21,811 bases of DNA from Neisseria perflava (GCF_024170405.1 NZ_JALJYC010000033.1:1-21811); one strand, 5' to 3'; shown: positions 1 to 7,888, numbered from the stretch's first letter. Notes: generated from the letters alone by a model not told the origin. Numbers and translations are program-made.

Positions 1-1
1 G

Positions 2-73
2 CGTTTTAACAACAGTGAAATAAAATCTCAAATTTCTATTTTGAAACAGTTAGTAAAAGGTAATTTGCTCTAA
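2..73 (+). CDS. 3' end of an upstream gene (partial)
   Basis: The frame is open from the left edge to TAA at 71-73 and gives 23 residues ending KQLVKGNLL. The fragment is too short to name. The ORF at 101-535 lies in the same frame, separated only by this TAA and nine sense codons. The two may therefore be one gene broken by a CAA-to-TAA change, or two adjacent genes. Confidence 0.35.
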   Translation, partial: RFNNSEIKSQISILKQLVKGNLL

Positions 74-100
74 TTATCTAGTACAGCCCCAAATTTAATT

Positions 101-535
101 TTGCATATTGATGATAAGCTGGCTCAACAACCGTTGAAATATGCCCAAATTCATACCCACCACAATACCGTTTTAGCATATAACATAGAACAAAACAAAG
201 TTGTCGCCGTCCCCGAAGAAAGTCTGCATAACGGTTCGACCGTACCAGTTTACTTGTCTAGAAGCGTAAAACGGTACCAATACCCCAAAGCCTTTTTCTT
301 TATCCGCCATCAAGGGAAAGTTTATTACCTGTATGCAAACCGATACGGGCATTTAGTGGTTTATGACTATGCGAAAGCGCAATTACTGGATGTTATTGAA
401 AAAGGAAAAATCTTCATTCTTGCTTTGCAAGATAAAAACCTGACCGTCAAACCAAGCGGCGATGTATTATTGAACTCTCCGAACCAAGATAAATGGGAAT
501 TTCTTCAAGAAAATTTTGTTCATGAATTGCTGTAA
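101..535 (+). CDS. hypothetical protein, possibly the C-terminal piece of a disrupted gene
   Basis: This encodes 144 residues of unrecognised function, beginning at a TTG codon with no convincing Shine-Dalgarno upstream. The frame is open without a start from position 74, immediately after the in-frame TAA at 71-73. The protein is rich in aromatic and beta-forming residues (for example KVYYLYANRYGHLVVYDY) and ends DKWEFLQENFVHELL, which suggests an all-beta domain. No signal peptide or membrane segment is visible. The weak start and the shared frame with the upstream fragment suggest it is the tail of a longer protein, perhaps a glycosyltransferase accessory domain given the GT61 gene that follows. 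That functional link rests on position only. It could also be a genuine small gene. Confidence 0.5.
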   Translation: MHIDDKLAQQPLKYAQIHTHHNTVLAYNIEQNKVVAVPEESLHNGSTVPVYLSRSVKRYQYPKAFFFIRHQGKVYYLYANRYGHLVVYDYAKAQLLDVIEKGKIFILALQDKNLTVKPSGDVLLNSPNQDKWEFLQENFVHELL

Positions 536-590
536 ATTTTTGATTGGAAAAATATCCGTTTCCCATAGATGAAACCGCGAGATTTTGCTG

Positions 591-821
591 AACGTAAGCT
601 CGAAATAAGCATTCCAAGTAACGCTTGATACATCAGTAACTTGCTCCCCCCCCGTGGGGGAGGGTTGGGGAGAGGGCTAAACGCAGATGGCTTAACCAAT
701 GTTTCCTTCTCCCAACCATTTGCCCTCTCTCTAACTCTCCCCCACGGGGGAGAGGACAGATGGTAGGAACTCCTAGCATTTCAGGCTGACTCAGGCGCTT
801 ATTAATCCTAAACTCACGTTA
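591..821. repeat. mosaic intergenic repeat, AACGTGAGTT-type ends
   Basis: No gene is visible in 536-866. The right end, 802-821, reads TTAATCCTAAACTCACGTTA. It matches the ends of the block at 3533-3850. The left end, from 591, is a degraded inverted copy (AACGTAAGCTCGAAATAA). The interior is filled by the large palindrome at 644-754. This looks like a non-coding mobile or mosaic repeat with no ORF of its own. Confidence 0.4.
644..754. repeat. long imperfect inverted repeat, C/G-tract hairpin
   Basis: The arm at 644-677 (CTCCCCCCCCGTGGGGGAGG onward) pairs with the arm at 722-754, which contains CTCCCCCACGGGGGAGAG. A spacer of about 44 bases separates them. Each arm can also fold on itself (CCCCC-GTG-GGGGG). 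An RNA across it would be a strong double hairpin between the ORF at 101 and the gene at 867, so it may limit read-through. The run of eight C at 646-653 is a homopolymer that could vary in length. Confidence 0.6.
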
Positions 822-866
822 CTTATCATCCATTCCCTTAATCTGAATTTTCAAGGTAACTTAAAA

Positions 867-2408
867 TTGGCTAAATTCAAAAAACAACTCTACGGTATTA
901 ACCTACCCACTTTTGAAAAACAAATTGCAGCCAAATACCTCAATCCTGCCAAACTTGACTGCAAAACCGTTTCAGACGGCATTATCCTGCCCCTGCGCAA
1001 AACCGAGCTGCCTGCTACTGATGGTATTTACGAGGGTGGGGTATGCGATACGGATTTCAACTTTATCGCTGGTTATAAGCGTATCGACAACGGCCGTCCA
1101 AACAATTTTGAATGTATCCGCAGCTATAAGCCGTCGGCAGAAGTTGAAGTTTGCGATGAAGAAGTGGTGTTTGCGGGGATTACGTTTGCGCATTTCGGGC
1201 ATTTTTTGGTGGAGACTTTTAACCGTCTGTGGTGGGTAATTCAAAATCAGGCATTTGATAAGAAAATTGTTTTTCTCAAAAACAAGGCGTTTGATTCTGA
1301 TTTTTTGAAGCTGCTGACCTACACCGGTATTCCGCGGGAAAACATTATTTTCTTGGATAAGCCGACCCGTTTTAAAAAGGTTTATATACCCGACCAGTCT
1401 TTGTGCTACCTGAATTATTACCATCAAGAATATGCTCTGCCCTATCAGACGATTACAACCCAAATTCCGGCAGCCGGGCATAAGAAAATTTATCTTTCCC
1501 GCACGCAGTTCCGCAAAAAAGACTGTATCGGCGAAGAGTATTTCGAGCAGTTTTACCGCAATCAGGGCTATCACATCGTCTATCCCGAGCAGTTGGACAT
1601 TACCGAGCAGATTGCCTTAATTTCGGGTGCGGACGAAATTGTCAGCACCATCGGTACGATTTCCCACTTGGCGCTGTTTGCCCATGAGGGCGCAAAAATC
1701 GTGACGCTTTTGCGGGCGCGCAATTATTTCAATATTCCGCAGGCAATTATCAATCAGGCCAAGGGATTGGATTACACTTTTGTCGATGCTACCTGCAATT
1801 TTCTACCGCACCGCTACTCTGCCAACTGCTATTACATTGGCCCGACACCGATGTGGCAGCGTTTTGTCAAAGCGGAATACGGCATAGATTTAAATATCGA
1901 CTTTTTCGCTTATCTGAATTCTGACCAATCGCATATGGGCGATTATTTCAAACAGTGGCTCAAAATTTTCAGTAAGCCGCGTGATTTGAAGAAAATTCAG
2001 AATGATACAACACTCAATATCTTGAATACGCTGGAGCTGGCAACCGCCAATCAAGATACGCCGCTGCAAACTACAGTGGAAAAGCTGCAAAATGATTTGG
2101 GCGGCAATCAAGATTTGCGCAAAACGCTGTCGGGCAAAATTTTTAAATTTTCCCGTCAAAACAATTCCCACTTGCGGGTCATCGTTTTGGCAGACAGCGG
2201 CAGAATCGAGACGATTCAAGGCAATGCCAATGACAACGAAAGTTTTTGGGCGATTCGTGATAATGAATTGGTGTTTTTAAACATCAATAAGCAATTAACC
2301 AGCCGTTATTTCTATCTAAAAGAAACACCTGATGGCTATGAAGGCTTGGGCTATTATGAACCCAACCGTTCCATTATTTTTAAATTGGTAGAAGCAAAAT
2401 TGGCTTAA
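867..2408 (+). CDS. GT61 (DUF563)-like glycosyltransferase
   Basis: This 513-residue cytosolic protein resembles the GT61/DUF563 glycosyltransferases involved in capsule or other surface polysaccharide synthesis. Three blocks support the call. The first is FGHFLVETFNRLWW at about 110-123, the family's GHFL-E--RLW motif. The second is a central IYLSRTQFRKKD segment near 207-218. The third is EIVSTIGTISHLALFAHEGA near 255-275, matching the C-terminal nucleotide-sugar-binding part of the fold. The last ~130 residues form an extra, beta-rich extension. The TTG start is supported by AAGGT at 853-857. An alternative frame from 913 is a shadow. The gene ends four bases before a DUS-pair terminator, so it is probably monocistronic. 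Donor and acceptor cannot be told from the sequence. Confidence 0.8.
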   Translation: MAKFKKQLYGINLPTFEKQIAAKYLNPAKLDCKTVSDGIILPLRKTELPATDGIYEGGVCDTDFNFIAGYKRIDNGRPNNFECIRSYKPSAEVEVCDEEVVFAGITFAHFGHFLVETFNRLWWVIQNQAFDKKIVFLKNKAFDSDFLKLLTYTGIPRENIIFLDKPTRFKKVYIPDQSLCYLNYYHQEYALPYQTITTQIPAAGHKKIYLSRTQFRKKDCIGEEYFEQFYRNQGYHIVYPEQLDITEQIALISGADEIVSTIGTISHLALFAHEGAKIVTLLRARNYFNIPQAIINQAKGLDYTFVDATCNFLPHRYSANCYYIGPTPMWQRFVKAEYGIDLNIDFFAYLNSDQSHMGDYFKQWLKIFSKPRDLKKIQNDTTLNILNTLELATANQDTPLQTTVEKLQNDLGGNQDLRKTLSGKIFKFSRQNNSHLRVIVLADSGRIETIQGNANDNESFWAIRDNELVFLNINKQLTSRYFYLKETPDGYEGLGYYEPNRSIIFKLVEAKLA

Positions 2409-2411
2409 TGT

Positions 2412-2446
2412 TTCAGACGGCCTGATTTAGGCCGTCTGAATTTTTT
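2412..2446 (+). terminator. intrinsic terminator made of an inverted DUS pair
   Basis: TTCAGACGGCCT (2412-2423) and AGGCCGTCTGAA (2429-2440) form a 12-bp perfect stem with a 5-base loop, followed by T6. It ends the GT61 gene and supplies two AG-dialect uptake sequences. Confidence 0.9.
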
Positions 2447-2468
2447 AATGAATTTGCGGAATGCCACT

Positions 2469-3476
2469 ATGTCAATACGCTATTTATTCCTGCCCGCACT
2501 CTTGTTGCCATTGTCGGCTTTGTCCGCCCAATGCACGCCATCGCAAATGGCAAGCTTGCAGCAGCAAATCTTGTCGCAGCTCAACCAGCCAGACGGTCGT
2601 CATGTGATTGCCGCGCCACTCAAGCAGGCCAATACGGTGCAGGCGATTGCCAGCGACAACCGACGTTCGGTACTTTATGCGGCTAAAGTGGTGAAGGCCA
2701 AGCCGGAAACGGTGGTGCTGACGGCTTACCGCTATGACGGCGGCAACACGCTGAAGCCGTGGCACATGTTTATGCCGTCTGAAAATCTCGGTCATCAGGG
2801 GCTAGCGGTGCAGCAAACGCATAATGGGATTTATTTTTGGGGCTCGCAAAGTTCGGCGGTGAAAAATTGGGGCTTTTATGTCATCCGTTTCCGTGTGGAT
2901 TCAGACGGCCAAGTGGCTGATGTGACTCCGTTTCGCCTGTTTCCCGACAAAACCTACCGCAATGCGGGCAACACCACGCCAACGGTGTCTGCGGACAACC
3001 GCTATTTGATTGCGCGCGGCCGTTTGCAAGAAAAGGGCTACAGCGCCATCCACGTATTTGATTTAGCGGGCATATCGCCTGATTTGCCGCAGCCGCTGGC
3101 GGAATGGGCTTTACCGCCTTCGTTTACCGCCCATCATTATCCGTTTCAGGGCATGGCTTCAGACGGCCGTTTTGTGTATCTGATTTCGGGCGACGGCGAT
3201 ACGGGCTTTGATAAGCAAATGCTGATTTATACGCTGCAAGGTCAGCAGGTGTTTGCCACCGATAAGCTGCAAACGGGCAAGGCCGACGCGATGGCTACCG
3301 GCAAGGGGGAAAGCTGGGAGCCGGAAGGTTTGAATCTCATGCGCTTGGGGCAACGGGATTATCTGAATGTTTCCATCAATGCGGGCAATCCGGGGCGTCG
3401 TTCGACATTTATCTACCGCATTGCTTTGAGCCGTTTGCAACCCTTGCTGACGCAAGCAGCAGCCTGCGCCGAATAA
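2469..3476 (+). CDS. secreted beta-propeller-like protein, unknown function
   Basis: This encodes 335 residues from ATG 2469. A longer frame opens at ATG 2448, but that start abuts the terminator T-run with no ribosome site. Starting at 2469 gives a clean Sec signal peptide (MSIRYLFLPALLLPLSALSA, cleavage before QC). The mature protein is a series of short beta-rich blades, including NRRSVLYAAKVV, HNGIYFWGSQ, DNRYLIARGRL and GRFVYLISGDGDTG, ending with GESWEPEGLNLM. The pattern suggests a beta-propeller, loosely like the TagC/phage P68 receptor-binding propellers, but that family link is only a resemblance. It is expected in the periplasm or outside the cell. It is flanked by its own terminators. 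DUS copies lie within the gene at 2772-2783, 2900-2911 and 3158-3169. Confidence 0.7.
   Translation: MSIRYLFLPALLLPLSALSAQCTPSQMASLQQQILSQLNQPDGRHVIAAPLKQANTVQAIASDNRRSVLYAAKVVKAKPETVVLTAYRYDGGNTLKPWHMFMPSENLGHQGLAVQQTHNGIYFWGSQSSAVKNWGFYVIRFRVDSDGQVADVTPFRLFPDKTYRNAGNTTPTVSADNRYLIARGRLQEKGYSAIHVFDLAGISPDLPQPLAEWALPPSFTAHHYPFQGMASDGRFVYLISGDGDTGFDKQMLIYTLQGQQVFATDKLQTGKADAMATGKGESWEPEGLNLMRLGQRDYLNVSINAGNPGRRSTFIYRIALSRLQPLLTQAAACAE
2772..2783 (+). repeat. DNA uptake sequence, AT dialect, inside a gene
   Basis: ATGCCGTCTGAA, the 12-mer preferred by N. meningitidis and N. gonorrhoeae. It lies within the secreted beta-propeller gene and encodes M-P-S-E. Confidence 0.85.
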
Positions 3477-3498
3477 GCAAATTCTTTGTATCACGATG

Positions 3499-3531
3499 AG
3501 GCCGTCTGAATTTTTTTCAGACGGCCTTTTT
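3499..3531 (+). terminator. intrinsic terminator made of an inverted DUS pair
   Basis: AGGCCGTCTGAA (3499-3510) and TTCAGACGGCCT (3516-3527) form a perfect 12-bp stem with a T5 loop, followed by a run of T. It ends the gene finishing at 3476. Confidence 0.9.
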
Positions 3532-3653
3532 GTTACGCTAACGTGAGTTCGGGATAAACGTTTTAAATATTTTTATTGTTTTCAAGACCATACCACATTC
3601 CAACAAACAGAAAATCGTCAGATTTTCGTCATTAGCTGAGCAAGTCCGCTACG

Positions 3654-3675
3654 ATACCCCCGCGTAGGAGGGAAT
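3654..3675. repeat. degenerate dRS3-like repeat
   Basis: ATACCC, ten bases, GGGAAT: an imperfect copy of the dRS3 consensus ATTCCC-N8-GGGAAT. The outward sequence GGGAATCCAGA (3670-3680) is the exact inverted partner of TCTGGATTCCC at 3727-3737, so the two copies bracket an RS-type spacer. Confidence 0.5.
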
Positions 3676-3731
3676 CCAGAAGCCCAGCATTTCTATCATG
3701 TTTTCAAGATATCAGAAGCTCAAACGTCTGG

Positions 3732-3751
3732 ATTCCCGCCTGCGCGGGAAT
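3732..3751. repeat. dRS3 repeat
   Basis: ATTCCCGCCTGCGCGGGAAT fits the neisserial dRS3 consensus ATTCCC-N8-GGGAAT exactly. dRS3 copies are abundant in Neisseria, take part in NIME arrays and serve as integration targets for filamentous phages. No phage gene is visible here. Confidence 0.85.
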
Positions 3752-3856
3752 GACGAATCCTCACGGATTCTGTCCGCAAGAAGAAACACGTTTCGGAAAT
3801 TTAAAAAATATTCGTTCTGCTTACCCCAAACTCACGTTGCGCTAGCGTAAGCCGAA

Positions 3857-3885
3857 TTAATCAAATTGGCATATTCATGTATAAT
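3857..3885 (+). promoter_or_regulatory. candidate promoter of the gtr-like operon
   Basis: A perfect -10 box TATAAT lies at 3880-3885, 35 bases before the ATG at 3921. At a 17-base spacing the -35 position reads TTAATC, a weak match to TTGACA. It lies just outside the right end of the mosaic repeat. Confidence 0.4.
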
Positions 3886-3920
3886 TACACCCTCCTACAT
3901 CATAATAAATATCGTCACAC

Positions 3921-5450
3921 ATGCGTTTGGAAAACCCTGCTACACACTACTCCTTACTGGCGGCCGTTATGCTGATAATGGTCGCTTTTCTGCTCTATCC
4001 GGCATATCTGCCGATGGCGGATTTGCCGCAACACGCCGCGCAAGTGGCGGCTTTGGATGATTTGCTCAAAGCGCGCAGTCCGTGGGCGGATATGCTGGTT
4101 TTGTATTGAGATACGCCGTATCTGACGACTTACGCCGTGTGGCTGCTGCTGTATCAGTTTTGCAGTATCACGCTGTCGGCGAAAATCATTGTGGCGCTGG
4201 TTTTTGTATTTTATCTGTTTGCCGCCGTCACCATGCGGCGGGCATTCGGCGGCAATGTCTTGACCGATTGGGTGGCGATGACCTGCTTTTTCGGCTTTGC
4301 CTTCCAAAGGGGCTTTATCAGTTTCCTCACCGGGATTCCGGTGGGTATGTTGCTGCTGACGGCGGCCAAGCGTTGGCTGGATGTGCGGCAGGGAAAATAT
4401 TTGTGGCTGCTGACGCTGTTGGGCGTGTGGGCGTATTACAGCCATATTTTGACGTTTGCGCTGTTTTGCCTGCTCTCTTATCTGATTTTTCTGGCGGATT
4501 TTGCCAAGCTGACTTGGCGGCAGCGGGCGCTGTTTACCGCGCCTTTTCTGCTGTTTGCCACCATGCTGGGGCGCTATCTGCTGACGCCCGACCCCGAGCC
4601 GTTTTTGTATTACCCCGAAACTTGGGTTAATTACCCTCCGCTGCACAAGAGTCTTGAGCTGCTGGCTTTGCCGTGGCACATGTCGCAGGTCGCTTATTAC
4701 GAAATTGCCGCCCTGCTGCTGTATGTCTTGCCGCCGTTTTTCGGCTGCCGCCTCAGTCGCGACAAACAGTGTTGGGCGCTGCTGGGCGGCTGTTTGGCGG
4801 TATGGTATGCCTTGCCGCACATCGGTTTTCAGACGGCCTTTATTTATCAGCGCTTCGGCATGTTTGTGCCGATATTTTGGTATCTGCTGTGGACAACGCC
4901 GGACGTGGACAAACGCAATGTCAGCGCGGCGCAGCTGGCGGCGGTGTTTTTCACGCTTTCCATCGCGGCTTTGCTGTTTAAGGTATATAGCAACAATGTC
5001 AAATTCGACCGTGCGTCGGCGGTGCATGATTTTCAGCAGATGGTGGCAGCCATGCCGTCTGAAAAACGGGTATTGGGCATGTTTGAACCGGCCTTGCAAT
5101 CGGCGGACAACGGCCTGACCTCGCATATGGAATATTTGTATTTCCCCTTGTAGTATCAGGCGGAAAAACACGGCTGGGCGGATTACAACTTTGCTTCGGC
5201 GCATGCGATGGTGGTGCGCCTGAAAAACGAAACGCTGTATCCGCACTACGGCCGCAACCGTTCGCCCGACGCCGCCACGGTACAAAAACGCTTGGATTGC
5301 ACGCCTTACGACTATCTGATGGTGCGCAGCCGCAAAGCGGCAACCGAATTGCAAACGCGTTTCCAAAGCAATCCGACCTGCCGCAATATGCGCTTGGATT
5401 TTCAGACGGCCGGCTGGCTGCTGTTTAAAAACGCGGGGGCTACGCCATGA
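3921..5450 (+). pseudogene. GtrC-like membrane glycosyltransferase, broken by two in-frame stops
   Basis: Read through, this is a 509-codon polytopic membrane protein. Residues 10-30 form a first membrane segment, followed by ADLPQHAAQVAALDDL, a motif of large bacterial membrane glycosyltransferase-like proteins. Many more hydrophobic helices follow up to about residue 370, and then a soluble C-terminal region. TGA at 4107-4109 interrupts LVLY-stop-DTPYLTTYAVW, where Trp (TGG) would fit. TAG at 5151-5153 interrupts FPL-stop-YQAEKHGWADY, where Gln (CAG) would fit. Both need only one transition and the frame is otherwise intact, so loss seems recent. The stop overlaps the gtrA start (ATGA). In gtr cassettes this position holds the specific transferase that moves the sugar from undecaprenyl phosphate to the surface polymer. 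The role is inferred from this context. Confidence 0.75.
5052..5063 (+). repeat. DNA uptake sequence, AT dialect, inside the gtrC-like pseudogene
   Basis: ATGCCGTCTGAA. The same pseudogene also holds TTCAGACGGCCT at 4828-4839 and TTCAGACGGCCG at 5401-5412, so an intact allele could in principle be regained by transformation. Confidence 0.8.
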
Positions 5451-5827
5451 GCGCCATCCGCCATACTTTTCCGCGCTATACCGTGGCAGGAATCGCCAAT
5501 ACGCTGCTGCACTGGTTGGCGCTCGGAATATTGGTGTCCGCCTGCGGCTGGCCGCATGCGCCGGCCAATCTGCTGGCTTTTTTCATTGCGGTCAGTTTCA
5601 GCTTTTGGCTGAATGCAAAATGGACGTTCCGCCGCCCTATGAGCAGCCGTCGCTATCTGGCATTTGTCGGCGTGATGGCGGCACTGGCGCTGTTTACCGG
5701 CTTACTGACCGATTATCTGCAATGGCCGGTAGCGGCAACGGCGGTGATGTTCTCCGCCGTCAGCTGGTTGGGTGGCTTTTTGGCGGCGCATTTTTGGGTG
5801 TTTCGTGACAATAAGGGGAAAACATGA
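5447..5827 (+). CDS. gtrA: GtrA-family membrane protein (putative lipid-linked sugar flippase)
   Basis: This 126-residue protein has four hydrophobic segments (about 10-33, 38-57, 70-90 and 95-118) and is of usual length for the GtrA-like family (PF04138). Family hallmarks are FWLNAKWTFRR after the second helix and AHFWVFRD at the C-terminus. GtrA proteins are thought to flip undecaprenyl-phosphate-linked glucose, or another sugar, across the inner membrane after GtrB makes it. The gene overlaps its neighbours at both ends: its ATG lies in the gtrC-like stop (ATGA at 5447-5450), and its TGA overlaps the gtrB-like start (5824-5827). Translation is therefore probably coupled. It is the only member of the operon with an intact frame, and coupling may suffer from the stops upstream. 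Confidence 0.85.
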   Translation: MSAIRHTFPRYTVAGIANTLLHWLALGILVSACGWPHAPANLLAFFIAVSFSFWLNAKWTFRRPMSSRRYLAFVGVMAALALFTGLLTDYLQWPVAATAVMFSAVSWLGGFLAAHFWVFRDNKGKT

Positions 5828-6762
5828 AACTGTCTTTGGTTGTACCGGTGTTCAACGAGGAAGACACCATTCCGGCTTTTTATCAGGCCGTACGCACTTT
5901 CGATTATTTTCAGGACAAGCAGGTTGAAATCATTTTTATCAACGACGGCAGCCGCGACAATACCGAAGCCATGCTAAACATGATTGCGCTCTCCGACCCG
6001 CTGGTGACACCGCTGCACTTTACCCGCAATTTCGGCAAAGAAGCCACGCTGTTTGCCGGTTTGGAACATGCTTCGGGCGAGGCGGCCATTCCAATGGACG
6101 TGGATTTGCAAGACCCACTGAAAGTGATTCCGCAGATGGTGGAAAAATGGCAAAACGGCGCGGACATGGTCTTGGCCAAACGGATTGACCGCAGCGAAGA
6201 CCATTGTTTCAAACGCTGAAGCGCGTCGCTATTTTATAAAATCCACAACCGCGTCAGCCGTCTGAAAATCGAAGAAAACGTGGGCGATTTCCGCCTGATT
6301 TCGCGGGAGGTGCTGGCGCACATCACCGCCCTGCCCGAACGCAATTTGTTTATGAAAGGCGTGTTGTCGTGGGCAGGCGGTCAGGTGGATGTTGTCAGCT
6401 ACAAGCGGCCGCGCAGCGTGGCCGGTCAATCCAAATTCAACGGTTGGAAACTGTGGAATTTGGCCTTGGAAGGCATTACCGGCTTTTCCACGGCGCCGCT
6501 GCGCATTTGGACTTATCTCGGCTTGGCGGTGGCGGGTTCGGCATTTTGCTACGGGCTGTGGATTATCGTGCGCACGCTGGTTTTCGGCAGCGATGTAAAA
6601 GGTTATCCCTCGCTACTGGTTTCGATTTTGTTTCTCGGTGGCATTCAATTAATCGGTATCGGCACGCTGGGCGAATACATCGGCCGCATTTATTTAGAAA
6701 CCAAGCAGCGGCCTCGCTATATTTTGAAAAATCCAAACAGCCGCCCGCCCCGCCAGGATTAA
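5824..6762 (+). pseudogene. gtrB: GtrB-like undecaprenyl-phosphate sugar transferase, broken by one in-frame stop
   Basis: Read through, this has 312 codons, the usual GtrB length. The first part is a GT2 domain: SLVVPVFNEEDT at 4-15, IIFINDGSRDNT at 37-48, MDVDLQDP at 91-98 carrying the metal-binding D-x-D, and HFTRNFGKEATLFAG before it. The C-terminus has two membrane helices (IWTYLGLAVAGSAFCYGLW, then LLVSILFLGGIQLIGIGTLG) followed by EYIGRIYLETKQRPRY, typical of GtrB/DPM1-like enzymes. TGA at 6217-6219 (codon 132) splits FKR-stop-SASLFYKIHNRVS. Trp (TGG) would fit and one G-to-A change explains it. The two pieces are in the same frame (5824-6219 and 6220-6762). The truncated 131-residue product would lack the membrane anchor. 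It would normally transfer a sugar from a nucleotide donor to undecaprenyl phosphate. Confidence 0.85.
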
Positions 6763-6789
6763 CCGGCAAACCTTATCTTTATGTAAATC

Positions 6790-6822
6790 AGGCCGTCTGA
6801 AAATATTTTCAGACGGCCTTTT
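6790..6822 (+). terminator. intrinsic terminator made of an inverted DUS pair
   Basis: AGGCCGTCTGAA (6790-6801) and TTCAGACGGCCT (6808-6819) form a 12-bp stem followed by a short T-run. It ends the gtr-like operon. Confidence 0.88.
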
Positions 6823-6911
6823 ATCCGCTTTGGCGTACTTTTACCTGCTTTGCCTTGCCCGCCAGAGCAACTGCCGTTACCCTAAATGTTCTTGCAACTT
6901 CGAGAAGTCTT

Positions 6912-7826
6912 ATGTCCCGATTAAACGCCCTTTTGCGCGGCATTGCCGTCTCTGCCCTGCTGCTGAGTGCCGCCGTATCGCAAGCCAAACCGTTTATCAT
7001 CTACGACCGCATGGATTACATTGGCAAGCCCGATTTAACCCCCGACAAGCTGTCTAAGGTTTTTCTGATTTACGAAAGCGAGCTGGTCATGCCCGACCCG
7101 ACCGGCAAGCGCGCCCACGGCGTATTGAATGAGAAACGCATCCGTGAGCTGGCCAAACAGTCTTACCGCGAAGGCTACCGCACCATTTCTACCGACATTG
7201 AAAGCTGGTTCAGCAAAAAAGACGGCCAAATCATGGAAGGCGATGAAATGCGCCGCCAATTTGCCCGCATGTATCAGATTTTCCGCGAAGAAAACCCGCG
7301 CACCTACATCGGCAACTACGGCATTCCGGGCGGCCATCTGAACGCCACCCGCTATTTCCGCGCCGACCAAAGCGAAGACGCCATCTTGAAAAAATGGCGC
7401 GAATCCATCCAACGACCACTGCCCACCGCCGCCATCAGCGACTACGCCAACCCCGTGTTCTACATCATGACGCCCGACATCGCGCAATGGGAAAAAGACA
7501 TGAAAATCACGATGGACGAAATCAAAAAGCGTTTTCCGAATAAGAAAATCATCGGCTACCTGTGGCCGCAATATTATTCAGCCAAAGGCAGCCCGCATTT
7601 CAAACAGTTTATCGACGCCAAACGCTGGCGCCAAATGCTGGACATCAGCTACAAATACCTCGACGGCGTGATTATCTGGTCGGACAAGCGCGATGAACAC
7701 GACAAAATCGTGCCGTGGACAGACCCGCGTATCCAAGCCATGATGACGGCCACCAAAGGCTTTATCGCCGCCCATCCGAAAGATATTGTGGTCGAAGGTT
7801 TGCAAAAACCGGCGGCGGTGAAATAA
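6912..7826 (+). CDS. secreted protein, TIM-barrel / glycoside-hydrolase-like, unknown substrate
   Basis: The frame is open from TTG 6855, but ATG 6912 is preferred because it gives a Sec signal peptide (MSRLNALLRGIAVSALLLSA, then AVSQA before KPFIIYDRMDY). The mature protein is about 280 residues. Alternating strand and helix blocks suggest a (beta/alpha)8 barrel: YRTISTDIESWF with a D-x-E pair, TYIGNYGIPGG, VFYIMTPD, KIIGYLWPQYY and LDGVIIWSDKRDEHD. Acidic residues at strand ends (DIES, WSDKRDE) are the sort used by glycoside hydrolases, and the layout loosely recalls hyaluronidase-type barrels. This is a structural guess, not a family match. It follows the gtr-like operon but sits beyond its terminator. 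It is probably periplasmic or exported. Confidence 0.65.
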   Translation: MSRLNALLRGIAVSALLLSAAVSQAKPFIIYDRMDYIGKPDLTPDKLSKVFLIYESELVMPDPTGKRAHGVLNEKRIRELAKQSYREGYRTISTDIESWFSKKDGQIMEGDEMRRQFARMYQIFREENPRTYIGNYGIPGGHLNATRYFRADQSEDAILKKWRESIQRPLPTAAISDYANPVFYIMTPDIAQWEKDMKITMDEIKKRFPNKKIIGYLWPQYYSAKGSPHFKQFIDAKRWRQMLDISYKYLDGVIIWSDKRDEHDKIVPWTDPRIQAMMTATKGFIAAHPKDIVVEGLQKPAAVK

Positions 7827-7888
7827 AGCGGACAGCCATTACCTAATACTTGCTGTTTGCCTACCATCACGCTACTCGATTAAAGGCA

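Larger units (their letters stand above)
3533..3850. repeat. mosaic intergenic repeat with long terminal inverted repeats
   Basis: No gene is visible between 3477 and 3920. The left end, TTACGCTAACGTGAGTTCGG from 3533, is mirrored on the right by TTACCCCAAACTCACGTT (3821-3838) and TAGCGTAA (3843-3850). The similarity continues inward into AT-rich DNA (AAATATTTTT on the left, AAAAAATATT on the right). Inside lie two dRS3-type palindromes flanking about 50 bases. This matches the neisserial intergenic mosaic (NIME-like) layout. The related ends at 591 and 802-821 show it is not unique. Confidence 0.55.

Noticed and set aside
3732..3751. Phage attachment site
   Set aside because: dRS3 is a known phage target in Neisseria, but no phage gene or duplicated core flanks this copy.
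3866..4060. 64-codon plus-strand ORF overlapping the start of the gtrC-like gene
   Set aside because: It is out of frame with the membrane protein, overlaps the promoter candidate and has no recognisable content.
3954..5366. 470-codon minus-strand ORF opposite the gtrC-like gene
   Set aside because: It is Arg/Gln/His-rich with no domain, signal or ribosome site. It is an antisense shadow of a membrane-protein gene whose real frame is clear.
3921..6762. TGA read as tryptophan genome-wide
   Set aside because: TGA ends the gtrC-like frame (ATGA overlap with gtrA) and ends gtrA itself (ATGA overlap with gtrB). One of the three stops is TAG, so simple reassignment does not fit.
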